A stretch of 64,000 bases of DNA, taken from assembly GCF_014639235.1 (NCBI RefSeq), contig NZ_BMFU01000001.1:1240001-1304000 (forward strand). Reading direction: 5' to 3'. Within the stretch, counting starts at the first letter, position 1. Every line of letters starts with the position of its first letter. Under the pieces are notes generated by a model. That model was not told the DNA's origin. It did no database searches and saw only the letters and a list, made by a program, of their open reading frames with translations. A program made the position numbers and the translations under genes. This DNA is from Paenibacillus silvae. GTDB taxonomy: Bacteria > Bacillota > Bacilli > Paenibacillales > Paenibacillaceae. Shown here in pieces: positions 24,906-34,664 of this stretch.

Positions 24906-26518
24906 CTCAGGAAATGACAACAAAAGCGACCGCTTCAAGAGCATCATCGGAAGGTCAGACAAATTCACATTCTGATACAACTGGTGCGGTTCAACCTGCG
25001 AATCAGCAGTCCGAGACTGATGTGCAATCCGCAGCTGCCAATCTGCAAACTTCATCATCGGCTGCTCCCGAGCAAACATTGATCTTTGAATTGAGCAGCC
25101 CGGGCCGCGTAGCTTATTCCCTGCCGGAGTGTGATGTGCCCCGTCTGGAGGCCGATACGTTGATTCCCCGGGAAATGCTGCGCTCAGAAGCTGCAGCCTT
25201 GCCGGAAGTATTTGAAGTGGATGTCATTCGCCACTATACGGCATTATCCCGCCGCAACTTCGGGGTAGATAACGGATTTTACCCGCTTGGCTCCTGTACG
25301 ATGAAATACAATCCGAAGATTAACGAGGATGTTGCCCGGTATAACGGGTTTGCCAAAATCCATCCTTACCAGCATGAATCAAGCCTTCAAGGTGCGCTGG
25401 AACTGCTGTATACGTTACAACAGGATCTGGCCGGGCTGACTGGCATGGATGCCGTAACCCTGCAGCCGGCTGCAGGTGCACATGGCGAATGGACCGGACT
25501 GATGATGATTCGCGCTTATCACGAAAGTCGCGGCGAGCTTCGTACCAAAGTTATCGTGCCCGACTCCTCTCACGGCACGAACCCGGCCAGCGCAACGGTG
25601 GCTGGATTCGAAACGGTCACTATTCCTTCCCGTACAGACGGTCTTGTTGATCTGGAGGCGCTGCGTGCGGCGGTTGGAACGGATACCGCTGCATTGATGC
25701 TGACAAATCCGAATACACTCGGCTTGTTTGAGAAGCACATTCAAGAGATTGCGGCGATCGTACACGAGGCTGGCGGCCTCCTTTATTACGACGGAGCCAA
25801 TTCCAATGCCATCATGGGTATTACACGGCCAGGGGATATGGGCTTTGATGTGGTGCATCTGAACTTGCACAAAACGATGAGCACTCCGCATGGCGGCGGC
25901 GGCCCGGGTGCAGGTCCGGTCGGTGTGAAAAGCCGTCTGATCCCGTTCCTGCCCAAACCGATGGTTGTTCAGAATGATCAGGGTGTTTATGCACTGGATT
26001 ATGAAGGAGATCAATCCATCGGCCGGGTAAAAGCCTACTATGGCAACTTTGGCATCCTGGTTCGTGCCTATGCTTACATTCGTACCTATGGCCCGGAAGG
26101 CCTGCGCCGTGTATCCGAATGTGCCGTGCTGAACGCCAACTATATGATGGCTCGTCTCGCACCTCACTATGAGATTCCTTATCCGGGTGTATGCAAGCAT
26201 GAATTTGTGATGTCAGGACGCGGACTGAAGCAGTACGGTGTACGCACACTGGATGTGGCGAAGCGTCTGCTGGACTTTGGATATCACCCGCCAACGATCT
26301 ACTTTCCGCTTAATGTTGAGGAATGTATCATGATTGAGCCAACCGAGACCGAAAGCAAAGAAACGCTCGACGGGTTTATTGATACGATGATTCGCATCGC
26401 CAAAGAGGCGGAAGAAACACCTGAAGTGGTGCTGAACGCACCCTATGGTACACCCGTCACGCGACTGGATGAAACGACCGCGGCACGTAAACCTGTATTG
26501 AATTGTGCCTGCAGCTGA
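24902..26518 (+). CDS. gcvPB: Glycine dehydrogenase (decarboxylating) subunit 2, with N-terminal extension
   Basis: The C-terminal half of split P protein, carrying the PLP lysine in NLHKTMSTPHGGGGPGAGP (about residue 324). It has 538 residues, about 50 more than the usual ~488. The extra part (residues 1-57) is Ser/Thr/Gln/Ala-rich and low complexity; normal GcvPB sequence starts at TLIFELSSPGRVAYSLPECD. The GTG start overlaps the gcvPA stop and has GGAGGG upstream, so the extension seems translated; an internal start cannot be excluded. It ends with the family's LNCACS tail. Confidence 0.95.
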   Translation: MTQEMTTKATASRASSEGQTNSHSDTTGAVQPANQQSETDVQSAAANLQTSSSAAPEQTLIFELSSPGRVAYSLPECDVPRLEADTLIPREMLRSEAAALPEVFEVDVIRHYTALSRRNFGVDNGFYPLGSCTMKYNPKINEDVARYNGFAKIHPYQHESSLQGALELLYTLQQDLAGLTGMDAVTLQPAAGAHGEWTGLMMIRAYHESRGELRTKVIVPDSSHGTNPASATVAGFETVTIPSRTDGLVDLEALRAAVGTDTAALMLTNPNTLGLFEKHIQEIAAIVHEAGGLLYYDGANSNAIMGITRPGDMGFDVVHLNLHKTMSTPHGGGGPGAGPVGVKSRLIPFLPKPMVVQNDQGVYALDYEGDQSIGRVKAYYGNFGILVRAYAYIRTYGPEGLRRVSECAVLNANYMMARLAPHYEIPYPGVCKHEFVMSGRGLKQYGVRTLDVAKRLLDFGYHPPTIYFPLNVEECIMIEPTETESKETLDGFIDTMIRIAKEAEETPEVVLNAPYGTPVTRLDETTAARKPVLNCACS

Positions 26519-26567
26519 GCATCGATTTATAACCGTTAATTTACTTGCTGCTGATTGACTGCATGTC

Positions 26568-26618
26568 ATCCCCTTGTGCGGGTGGAGGTATTCCCTCGAC
26601 TGTGCAAGGGGATTTTTT
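26568..26618 (+). terminator. Terminator of the gcv operon
   Basis: ATCCCCTTG pairs with CAAGGGGAT and is followed by TTTTTT, 50 bases after the gcvPB stop. Confidence 0.85.
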
Positions 26619-26666
26619 GGATTTATTTGTAGCGTGCATTGCGACTAATATTTCCAACGTGAAAAC

Positions 26667-26704
26667 AAAAAAAGCCGGCACCCACTTGATTCGTGGACAC
26701 CGGC
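26667..26704 (-). terminator. Terminator of the ptsGHI operon
   Basis: On the minus strand GCCGGTGTCCAC pairs with GTGGGTGCCGGC, followed by TTTTTTT, 73 bases downstream of the ptsI stop. Confidence 0.9.
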
Positions 26705-26776
26705 GATATTGCTGCCCAAGGCAGCCCTTTAATTCGGAAAAAGAAAACCTCAAATCCGGAGGAAACTCCGGCAAAA

Positions 26777-28489
26777 TTACGCTTGAATGCTTTGAACGAG
26801 TTCAACCACTTGTTCAGCGGTTTGCATTTCCAACGCTTTGGCTGCCAGTTCCTGCATGTCCGCACGGGACAGCTTGGTAATCTGGCTGCGAGCTGGCAGA
26901 ATGGAAGTTGCGCTCATGCTGAACTCATCCAGTCCGAGACCCAGCAGCAATGGAATTGCTGTTTCGTCTCCTGCCATCTCACCGCACATGCCAGCCCATT
27001 TGCCTTCACGATGCGCTGCATCGATAACCATTTTAACCAAACGCAAAATGGCCGGGTTGTAAGGCTGGTACAGATAAGATACACGCTCGTTCATCCGGTC
27101 AGCAGCCATTGTGTACTGGATCAGATCGTTTGTACCGATACTGAAGAAGTCCACTTCTTTGGCGAATTGATCCGCCATTACAGCTGTTGATGGAATTTCG
27201 ACCATGATACCGAGTTGAATGCTGTCGGAAACAGCAATCCCTTCAGCGACCAGCTTTTCCTTCTCTTCGAGCAGGACAGCTTTTGCTTCACGGAATTCAC
27301 CCAGTGTTGCGATCATCGGGAACATGATACGCAGGTTTCCGTGTACACTTGCACGCAGCAACGCACGCAATTGTGTACGGAAGATATCCAGACGGTCCAG
27401 ACACAGACGAACTGCGCGGAAGCCGAGGAATGGATTCATTTCTTTTGGCAGATCCAGATAAGGAAGCTCTTTGTCCCCACCGATGTCGAGTGTACGAACA
27501 ACGACCGGTTTACCTTCCATTTTTTCAAGTACCGCTTTGTAAGCATTGTACTGAATGTCTTCGGAAGGAAGCTTGTCTCTGCCCATATACAAGAACTCGG
27601 TACGGTACAAACCTACGGCTTCGCCACCGTTCTCCAATACACCTGTTACATCATTCGGTGTACCGATGTTTGCAGCAAGCTCCACATGAACGTTGTCCAC
27701 GGTAACTGTCGGTTCGTCACGCAGTTTTCTCCACTCCGCACGCTGTGCATCATACTGCTCCTGTTTGGCACGGTATTCAGCAACTACGTCGTCTGTAGGG
27801 TTAACCAGAACGTGGCCGTCCAGACCGTCAACAATGATCAGGTCGCCTTGTTTCGCTTGAGACAAAATGTCCTTCGTTCCGACTACAGCCGGAATTTCGA
27901 GCGAACGAGCCATGATTGCAGAGTGAGAAGTCCGTCCACCGATGTTCGTCGCAAAACCTTTAACATACTGGCGGTTCAATTGAGCTGTATCGGAAGGGGT
28001 CAAGTCCTCCGCTAGCACAATCACTTCTTCACTGATCTCAGCCGGGCTCATGAAGTCGATGCCAAGCAAGTGATTTAGCACACGCTTTGTCACGTCACGC
28101 ATATCTGCTGCACGTTCCTGCAGGTATGCACTCTTCATATTTTCAAACATGGAGATGAACTGGGAAGCTGTTTCATTCAGTGCAAATTCAGCATTCACCA
28201 TTTCATCCGCAATTTTGGCTTTTACCGGATCAATCAGTTCCGGGTCATCCAGAATGAGCAAATGCGATGCGAAAATTTCAGCTTTTTTCTCGCCAAGCTC
28301 TTGTAAAGTACGCTCTTTGATCGCTTCGAGCTCAGCCCGGGACTTGCCCAGAGCCGAGTCGAGTTTAGCGATCTCTGCGTCAACGTCGTTAATTTGGCGT
28401 TTTTCTACAGAGTAGTCAGGATGCTCCAAGATAAACGCCTTGGCGATAGCAATACCCGCCGAAGCCGCGATCCCGGAAACATTAAGCAT
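26777..28489 (-). CDS. ptsI: PTS enzyme I
   Basis: PEP-protein phosphotransferase, the first step of the PTS relay: it takes phosphate from PEP and passes it to HPr. It is 570 residues, normal length. The phospho-His lies in GGRTSHSAIMARSLEIPAVVG, and the C-terminal PEP-binding barrel carries FRAVRLCLDR and FFSIGTNDLIQYTMAADR. Its ATG overlaps the end of ptsH by eight bases. Confidence 0.97.
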   Translation of the reverse strand: MLNVSGIAASAGIAIAKAFILEHPDYSVEKRQINDVDAEIAKLDSALGKSRAELEAIKERTLQELGEKKAEIFASHLLILDDPELIDPVKAKIADEMVNAEFALNETASQFISMFENMKSAYLQERAADMRDVTKRVLNHLLGIDFMSPAEISEEVIVLAEDLTPSDTAQLNRQYVKGFATNIGGRTSHSAIMARSLEIPAVVGTKDILSQAKQGDLIIVDGLDGHVLVNPTDDVVAEYRAKQEQYDAQRAEWRKLRDEPTVTVDNVHVELAANIGTPNDVTGVLENGGEAVGLYRTEFLYMGRDKLPSEDIQYNAYKAVLEKMEGKPVVVRTLDIGGDKELPYLDLPKEMNPFLGFRAVRLCLDRLDIFRTQLRALLRASVHGNLRIMFPMIATLGEFREAKAVLLEEKEKLVAEGIAVSDSIQLGIMVEIPSTAVMADQFAKEVDFFSIGTNDLIQYTMAADRMNERVSYLYQPYNPAILRLVKMVIDAAHREGKWAGMCGEMAGDETAIPLLLGLGLDEFSMSATSILPARSQITKLSRADMQELAAKALEMQTAEQVVELVQSIQA

Positions 28490-28757
28490 TAATTTCGCCC
28501 AACCCTTCGTTAACCATAACGTCAGTCAAAGCTTGCAGAGCTTCTGCTTCGCCTTCACCTTCAACGATAATGCTGATGGTGTCACCTTGCTCCAGGCCGA
28601 GGGAAAGAACGCCCAGAATGGATTTCAATGTTACTTTTTTGCCGTTAGCTTCTGCAAAGGATTCTGCACCTTTGAATTTGTTTGCTGTATTAACCAGGGC
28701 AGTTGCCGGACGTGCGTGGATACCATCTTCGTCTGTAATTCTGAATGTTTGTTGCAT
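28482..28757 (-). CDS. ptsH: HPr phosphocarrier protein
   Basis: The small PTS phosphocarrier, 91 residues. The catalytic His14 is in GIHARPAT and the regulatory Ser is in KVTLKSILGVLSLG, the HPr kinase target, so it probably also acts as the CcpA cofactor. I start at MQQTFRI, the usual HPr opening; a start three codons upstream (28766) is possible and the RBS does not decide strongly between them. It lies between ptsG and ptsI. Confidence 0.96.
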   Translation of the reverse strand: MQQTFRITDEDGIHARPATALVNTANKFKGAESFAEANGKKVTLKSILGVLSLGLEQGDTISIIVEGEGEAEALQALTDVMVNEGLGEINA

Positions 28758-28834
28758 TACAATCATCTCGCTTTCGGTAGTTTAGTTTAGGCATTGCGTA
28801 TATTTACACTTGCTTGCCATCGTTGGAACAGTTC

Positions 28835-30892
28835 TTATTTTATCTCAATGATCGGCTGATCGCCAACTTTGAGCACGCCACTCTTCTTCAGTGTGACGGT
28901 GGAGCCTTCTGGCAGGTTGGTGAAAATCACCGGAGAGATGATGGACGGAGCATTTGCTTTGACGTACTCCAGATCCACTTCCATAATCGGCTGACCCGCA
29001 GATACCAGGTCACCTTCCTGAACCAGTACGTTGAAACCTTGACCTTTCAGTTTCACCGTATTGACACCTATGTGAACAAGCACTTCCTTGCCGCCATCGG
29101 ACATAATGCCTACGGCATGTTTGCTTGGAAATACATTAAATACTTTACCATACACAGGTGAGGTAATCGTGCCATCATGTGGCAAAATAGCGAACCCGTC
29201 ACCTGTCATCTTTTCGGCAAAGACCGGATCAGGTACGTTGGTTATATCAAGCAGCTCGCCATTAACCGGCATAACGATATCCTCTGGTACAATGCGTTCG
29301 CCCTGCTCTCCTTGCGCCTTCTCCTCTTCAGGAGTTGGTTTAACCTCTGCCGCCGGAGCTGGTGCAGGCGTACGTCCTGCAATGATATCCTGCATTTGGG
29401 ATTTAATCGTATCGGAACGTGTTCCGAAGATGGCTTGAACATTATTACCCACTTCAAGCACACCAGATGCACCCAGTTGCTTCAAACGGTCTTTTTGCAC
29501 ATTCGATTTCTCATTAACTTCAATCCGCAAACGAGTGATACATGCATCCAGATGTTTGATATTTTCCTTACCGCCAAACGCTTCGAGAATGTTATGCGGC
29601 AGATCATCCGCAGAGCCTGAAGCACCACTGCTCGATGCAGCCTCAGCAGAAGCTTCCTCGCGTCCAGGCGTTTTGAGGTTGAACTTGCGAATAATGAATC
29701 GGAAACCGAAATAATAGATTACCGCAAGAATCAGACCAACGATAATAACGTCCCACCATGGCGTACGGTTTGGAATGATACCGAAGATCAGGAAGTCAAT
29801 GAAACCACCTGAGAAGGTCATCCCGATTTTGACATTAAGCAGTTGCATCGTCATGAAGGACAAACCTGCAAAGATACAGTGTACAGCAAACAGAATCGGT
29901 GCTACAAACAGGAACGAGAACTCAAGCGGCTCTGTAATACCTGTCAGGAACGATGTCAGTGCAGCAGAACCCATGATACCTGCAACATATTTTTTATGCT
30001 CAGGTCTTGCTTCATGGTACATCGCAAGTGCGGCAGCTGGCAAACCGAACATCATGAACGGGAATTTACCAACCTGGAACGTTCCCGCTGTCAGCGCAAC
30101 ACCATCACGCAGCTGGCTGAAGAAAATCTTCTGGTCTCCGCGAATGACATCGCCGGCTTTGTTCACATACTCACCGAACTCAAACCAGAATGGGGAGTAG
30201 AAAATGTGATGCAGACCGAACGGAATCAGTGAGCGCTCCACAACACCGAAGATGAAAGCCGACAAGGTCGGACTGGTATCCACCATGAAGTGAGAAATCG
30301 CATTTAATCCGTTCTGAATCGGAGGCCAGATTACTACGAGCAGCAACCCGAGAATCAGGGAAACGACTGAAGTAACGATAGGGACAAAACGTTTACCCGC
30401 GAAGAATCCCAGGTAAGACGGCAGCTCTATTTTAAAGAACCGATTATAACACAGTGCTGCGGCGATACCGATAATGATACCTCCAAACACCCCTGTGCTT
30501 AATGTAGGAATCCCCAGGATACTTGCATAACCCGGCACCTTGCCAATCATGGAAGGCGTAACCCCTACAGCAGAACCTAAAGTTACATTCATGACCAGAT
30601 AACCGATGATGGCTGCAAGTCCCGCAACACCTTCACCGCCAGCCAGTCCGACCGCTACACCGACCGCAAATAGCAATGCCAGATTATCAAATACGATCTG
30701 ACCTGCGTTCATCATGATCGTTGCAATCGAGTTTACCCAAGGGGTATCGAGCGCAGTAACGTACTGCAAGAAATCAGGATTGACCAGCATGTTACCAATT
30801 CCGAGCAGCAAACCTGCCGCTGGCAGAATCGCTACTGGCAGCATGAGCGCCTTACCTACTCTTTGCAATACTCCAAAAAGCTTTTTAAACAT
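28835..30892 (-). CDS. ptsG: PTS glucose permease EIICBA
   Basis: Imports and phosphorylates glucose. The 685-residue three-domain protein has an EIIC membrane domain (about 1-400, opening LFGVLQRVGKALMLPVAILPAAG), an EIIB domain with phospho-Cys in HLDACITRLRIEV (about 460), a Pro/Ala/Glu linker and an EIIA domain with the active His in EVLVHIGVNTVKLKG. The gene order ptsG-ptsH-ptsI matches Bacillus. The leader holds a RAT/terminator pair and glcT lies directly upstream. Confidence 0.96.
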   Translation of the reverse strand: MFKKLFGVLQRVGKALMLPVAILPAAGLLLGIGNMLVNPDFLQYVTALDTPWVNSIATIMMNAGQIVFDNLALLFAVGVAVGLAGGEGVAGLAAIIGYLVMNVTLGSAVGVTPSMIGKVPGYASILGIPTLSTGVFGGIIIGIAAALCYNRFFKIELPSYLGFFAGKRFVPIVTSVVSLILGLLLVVIWPPIQNGLNAISHFMVDTSPTLSAFIFGVVERSLIPFGLHHIFYSPFWFEFGEYVNKAGDVIRGDQKIFFSQLRDGVALTAGTFQVGKFPFMMFGLPAAALAMYHEARPEHKKYVAGIMGSAALTSFLTGITEPLEFSFLFVAPILFAVHCIFAGLSFMTMQLLNVKIGMTFSGGFIDFLIFGIIPNRTPWWDVIIVGLILAVIYYFGFRFIIRKFNLKTPGREEASAEAASSSGASGSADDLPHNILEAFGGKENIKHLDACITRLRIEVNEKSNVQKDRLKQLGASGVLEVGNNVQAIFGTRSDTIKSQMQDIIAGRTPAPAPAAEVKPTPEEEKAQGEQGERIVPEDIVMPVNGELLDITNVPDPVFAEKMTGDGFAILPHDGTITSPVYGKVFNVFPSKHAVGIMSDGGKEVLVHIGVNTVKLKGQGFNVLVQEGDLVSAGQPIMEVDLEYVKANAPSIISPVIFTNLPEGSTVTLKKSGVLKVGDQPIIEIK

Positions 30893-30950
30893 CGCGTCGT
30901 ATTCTTCCTTTCATGTGAGTGTATATGTCGTGATGCAAGCAAGGGAACAC

Positions 30951-31048
30951 AAAAAAGGCATGAACTAATAAAAGTGAACTGTGCCTACCTTGGGGTATAG
31001 CATACCCTTAAAAAGGTAGAACAATCACACTCAAATTAACTCATGCCT
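30951..31048 (-). promoter_or_regulatory. ptsG leader: RAT antiterminator and overlapping terminator (GlcT target)
   Basis: On the minus strand, a RAT-like hairpin at 30974-31030 (GTGTGATTGTTCTACC...GGTAGGCACAGTTCAC with an inner GGGTAT/ATACCC stem) lies within a longer AGGCATGA...TCATGCCT pairing followed by TTTTTTT (terminator). The arrangement, and the adjacent glcT gene, match GlcT-controlled antitermination of ptsG. Confidence 0.8.
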
Positions 31049-31179
31049 GATCGAGTCAGTAACACGTCGCTTATGTTTATTCAGTTGCTTGATTACGGTC
31101 ACCATTGTAGCATCACTCTGCACGTATTGCAAGCCTTTACAGAAAAAAACGTTATTCCTGTTTTATTTCAGAGCACACT

Positions 31180-32034
31180 TTACTGATTTTCTTCCTCTTT
31201 CCGCTGGTTCAGCCGCTGCAGATGTATGGTTAAGTATCCAACTTCTGCTGGATAAACAGGCAGCTTGAGTCGTTTTTCCATCACCTTGGTCAGCTTCCAT
31301 GCAAGCGAGTACATTTCGGGATACTCCAATTTTAACAGCGAATCCAGCTTGTGAAGCTCCTCCACCTTATCTCCGCGGCGTATACGCTCAAGAGCAAACC
31401 GCAGATGGGTTAACAGACGGGAATAATCCAATGATTGCGTTTCAAACGAATAATCCAGCTGCTCGGCAACCAGATTCACCAGATCCGTAATTAACTGCGA
31501 ATGCTCCCGCACCTGGGAGATGTTCTGGTTTGTCATCGCACTATAGATATGCAAAGCCACAAACCCGATCTCATCCTGGCCCAAGTCCACACCCATTTTT
31601 TCCTTGATCAAACGAATCGCATACTCGCCCATCCGATACTCATCGGGATATATCTCCCGTGTTTCGTATAAGAAAGGGTTCTGAATAACAATGCCCTGCT
31701 CTTTGCGTTTCAAGGCAAAAGAAATATGATCCGTTAAGGCAATATGAATATGTTCATTGAGCGGAACGTCTGTACGCTCTGCAATATACGTAATCACTTC
31801 ATTAATAATCTCGATCAACGCTTCATCTACCTGTGGTAGAAGCTGCTTGTACTGCTCCTGCTCCTGCTGGTTTTTCAAAATAAACATTTTCTCCACAGCC
31901 GTCAGTGGAATGTCATCACTCGGCTTCCGATTAAAGCCGATGCCTTTACCAATGACCACGACTTCACCATGCTCGGGATGTCGTGCAATAATTACATTAT
32001 TATTTAGCGCTTTATTTACATGCAGGCTGCTCAT
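31180..32034 (-). CDS. glcT: GlcT transcriptional antiterminator (BglG/SacY family)
   Basis: An RNA-binding antiterminator for ptsG. It is 284 residues from the ATG at 32034 (MSSLHVNKALNNNVIIA), preceded by AGAGGTG; the longer frame adds 15 residues. An N-terminal CAT RNA-binding domain (1-55, with GKGIGFNRK) is followed by PRD1 (about 70-170, HIALTDHISFALKR) and PRD2 (about 175-280, DEIGFVALHIYSA). When glucose is scarce, EII-Glc should phosphorylate PRD1 and inactivate it. Confidence 0.94.
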   Translation of the reverse strand: MSSLHVNKALNNNVIIARHPEHGEVVVIGKGIGFNRKPSDDIPLTAVEKMFILKNQQEQEQYKQLLPQVDEALIEIINEVITYIAERTDVPLNEHIHIALTDHISFALKRKEQGIVIQNPFLYETREIYPDEYRMGEYAIRLIKEKMGVDLGQDEIGFVALHIYSAMTNQNISQVREHSQLITDLVNLVAEQLDYSFETQSLDYSRLLTHLRFALERIRRGDKVEELHKLDSLLKLEYPEMYSLAWKLTKVMEKRLKLPVYPAEVGYLTIHLQRLNQRKEEENQ

Positions 32035-32091
32035 TTTTGCACCTCTTTTTTCACACCATCTTGGATGTGCCGCACACATCTTGTTACAGAC

Positions 32092-32124
32092 AAAAAAACG
32101 ACCGGAGCGGGCAAACCGCGCCGG
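32092..32124 (-). terminator. Terminator after floT
   Basis: CCGGCGCGG pairs with CCCGCTCCGG on the minus strand, followed by TCGTTTTTTT. It separates the flotillin operon from glcT. Confidence 0.85.
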
Positions 32125-32197
32125 ACGTCTCGCTTAAAAAGTAACAAAAATTCGCCTTAAGGTCAATAGACAAGCCTTGTAATGCCGCTGCCAGTTC

Positions 32198-33754
32198 TTA
32201 CTCCTTGCTCTCGCTTCTTTCCACAAGGCTCTCGATCACTGGTGAGGTCGCCTTCACAGGCTCACTCGATTGCACAGCGGTGGGTACAGCTGCTTTTGTT
32301 TTCGTCAAACCTTTAATCAGCTGCTCTACGTCGATGCCAGACACACTTTTCAACATTTCGGGTGCTGTAGCCATCAGTTCGGTTACATAATTGCTGACAC
32401 GCGCAGCCCCTTCACCTTTGCCTGTATCTACGACTGTCAGCTTATCAATGGATGAGATCGGTTCAGCAATTTTACCAGCCAGCTCAGGCAGCATTTTGAC
32501 AATGATATCGAGTACCGCTGCTTCGCCAAACTTCTGGAACGCCTCCGCCAGCTTCTCTTTCGCTTCCGCTTCGGCAAGACCGCGAAGACGAATAACCTCT
32601 GCATCCGCTGTACCTTTGGCGCGCTCTGCATCCGCAATCGCCTGACCTTCAAGCCGCTTTTGCTCGGCTGTTGCTTTGGCCTGCGTTTCGATCGAGTATT
32701 GTACCGCATCGGCTTCGCGCATGCGTTTTGCTTTGTCCGCTTCCGCAGCCTGTTCCACCGCGTAACGATCCGCTTCGGCTTTCTTTTTCACTTCGGCATC
32801 ATACTGCTTCTCACGAACGGTAATTTCTTTTTCTTGCAAGTCAATCTCACGCTCTTTACGTACGAGTTCAACCTTCATCTGCTCTTCAACAACCGTCTGT
32901 CTTGCACGAGCTTCCTGAATGTGATAAGCCTGGTCCGCTTCCGCTTTGGCGGTATCCTGATCACGTTTAAATGCCGCTACTTTCAGTTCCTTCTCCTTGG
33001 CTGCCTCTGCGATGTTGGTATCACGAAGCAACTCGGCTTTTTGTCCCTGCTCTTCCGCATTTGCCTTCTGAATCCGTGCATCACGCATCGCTTCTGCTTC
33101 GGCAATCTCGGCATCACGCTTTACAGCTGCGATTCTTGGTTTACCAAGCGCATCGAGATATCCTTGTTTGTCACGAACATCCTTGATTGTAAAGGAAACG
33201 ATCTGCAGACCCATCTTTTTCAAATCCCGAGCTGCCACGCCCTGTACCTCTTGAGCGAAACGGTCCCGGTTCCGATACACTTCTTCTACCGTCATCGTAC
33301 CGAGAATGGCCCGCAAATGGCCCTCCAGCACTTCCTGCGCTTCGCCTCTAAGAGAGTCAACCGGTTTGCCGATAAATTGCTCTGCCGCCGTTGCAACGTC
33401 CTCTACAGCGCTTCCAACCTTGATGATCGCCACCCCGTCAGCTATAACCGGAACACCTTGTTCTGTGTACACTTCAGGTGTGGAGACATCGAGCTTGTGT
33501 GAAAGCAAGGAGATAAATTCAGATTGCTGGAACACAGGAAGAATAAACGCACCGCCGCCGCGAACAATTTTAATTTTGCGCCCGGAATCATCCTCGGATA
33601 TATTTTTGCTGCCCAGGAATGAACCTGTCACAATCATCGCTTCATCCGGCCCAACCGTCTTGTATCTTGCCCAGAAGGCCAGACCCAGAATCAAAATAAC
33701 CCCTATAACCACAACAGGAATCAATAACACATCCCAATCCAGATTAGCTGTCAT
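32198..33754 (-). CDS. floT: Flotillin-like protein FloT/YuaG
   Basis: A membrane-microdomain scaffold protein, 518 residues. A single N-terminal membrane segment (about 9-27) is followed by an SPFH/PHB domain (about 30-200) and a long Glu/Ala/Lys-rich coiled coil (about 210-400, many AEA/KAEA repeats) as in flotillins. It is downstream of the NfeD-like gene, matching Bacillus yuaF-yuaG. GGGGAGAG precedes the ATG. Confidence 0.93.
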   Translation of the reverse strand: MTANLDWDVLLIPVVVIGVILILGLAFWARYKTVGPDEAMIVTGSFLGSKNISEDDSGRKIKIVRGGGAFILPVFQQSEFISLLSHKLDVSTPEVYTEQGVPVIADGVAIIKVGSAVEDVATAAEQFIGKPVDSLRGEAQEVLEGHLRAILGTMTVEEVYRNRDRFAQEVQGVAARDLKKMGLQIVSFTIKDVRDKQGYLDALGKPRIAAVKRDAEIAEAEAMRDARIQKANAEEQGQKAELLRDTNIAEAAKEKELKVAAFKRDQDTAKAEADQAYHIQEARARQTVVEEQMKVELVRKEREIDLQEKEITVREKQYDAEVKKKAEADRYAVEQAAEADKAKRMREADAVQYSIETQAKATAEQKRLEGQAIADAERAKGTADAEVIRLRGLAEAEAKEKLAEAFQKFGEAAVLDIIVKMLPELAGKIAEPISSIDKLTVVDTGKGEGAARVSNYVTELMATAPEMLKSVSGIDVEQLIKGLTKTKAAVPTAVQSSEPVKATSPVIESLVERSESKE

Positions 33755-33840
33755 TCACATCTCTCCCCTTATCTCGTAAGTATTTTAAAATGACTACCTG
33801 CATTGTGAGCCCCGTCCCGTATTCGGGATCACTCACTACC

Positions 33841-34377
33841 TCACAATTCTTTAAGTACATCCTCATCCCACTCGGATACCCTCAGCACGCCATCCACCAC
33901 ATCAACAACAACTACTCGCGCTCCCGCCGCAATGGGAAGCTGCTCGAAGCTGGATGCCGTCTGAATCGTACTTCCGGATGCAAAACGTATCATGACTTCA
34001 CCGAATCCGTTTGCCGGTATCGGAATGGTAATCTCCCCGATTTTGCCCGCCAATTCCTTCATCGAAAAAGCAATTGAAACGTCACTGTTGCGCATCGGCT
34101 TGATATATGCGAAGAATACCAGCATGGCTGCAGCAATACCGATCAGCAGGGATAAGATCAGACTTGACATCACACTGAGCGAGCTGTACCGTGTCAGCAG
34201 GATGCCCGCTCCACCAAAAGCAGTAATGGACCCTGCCAGTACAACAGGTTTAAAAAAATCAACACCAGGCATTTCGAAGGCCCCATCCAGCAAGCCGTCA
34301 ATCAAGTCACCCAGCACCAGGCTCACTATAGCAAAAACAGCGCCTCCGATAAGACATCCCCAATAAAGTGCTTCCAT
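33841..34377 (-). CDS. NfeD-like membrane protein (YuaF type)
   Basis: A partner of flotillin, 178 residues from the ATG at 34377, chosen because GGAGGAAGAGGGG precedes it. The longer frame adds 26 residues that include the RBS. It has about three membrane helices (about 5-23, 45-65, 75-97) and a C-terminal OB-fold NfeD domain (about 115-178, with GEITIPIPANGFGEV). The pair NfeD-flotillin is conserved and coordinates membrane domains. It is first in the operon. Confidence 0.88.
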   Translation of the reverse strand: MEALYWGCLIGGAVFAIVSLVLGDLIDGLLDGAFEMPGVDFFKPVVLAGSITAFGGAGILLTRYSSLSVMSSLILSLLIGIAAAMLVFFAYIKPMRNSDVSIAFSMKELAGKIGEITIPIPANGFGEVMIRFASGSTIQTASSFEQLPIAAGARVVVVDVVDGVLRVSEWDEDVLKEL

Positions 34378-34572
34378 CCCCTCTTCCTCCTCTCTCTGCT
34401 GCAAATTCTCCCAACTGTGCATTCCACATGTAAATAAATACGTACATCCAGGCAAAATGTTTCAAAATCTTTCCTGAGATGTATTCAGAAGCCGCTAATG
34501 GGGATTACCATCACAATCTTCACGAATGCTCCAGTTCACTCGGATATTGCGGTTTCACAGCAGCACAGCAAA

Positions 34573-34599
34573 GAACGCAAGCCAATTAAGGCTTGCGTT
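34573..34599 (-). terminator. Terminator after the alcohol dehydrogenase gene
   Basis: AACGCAAGCC and GGCTTGCGTT form a perfect 10-bp stem with a 6-base loop; on the minus strand CTTTG follows. The rest of the 34378-34664 gap shows nothing else. Confidence 0.7.
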
Positions 34600-34664
34600 C
34601 CGGGTTATTTATCTTTCATATATATGTCGTTATGTCTATATTCGGTTTGTATTCGTTGGCTTAA

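Noticed and set aside
27215..28015. Plus-strand frame of 266 residues over ptsI
   Set aside because: It is antisense to a clear ptsI with all motifs; Cys/Phe-rich shadow composition.
32660..33502. Plus-strand Phe/Leu-rich frame over floT, looking like a membrane protein
   Set aside because: It arises from the complement of Glu/Ala/Lys repeats in flotillin; no independent start signal.
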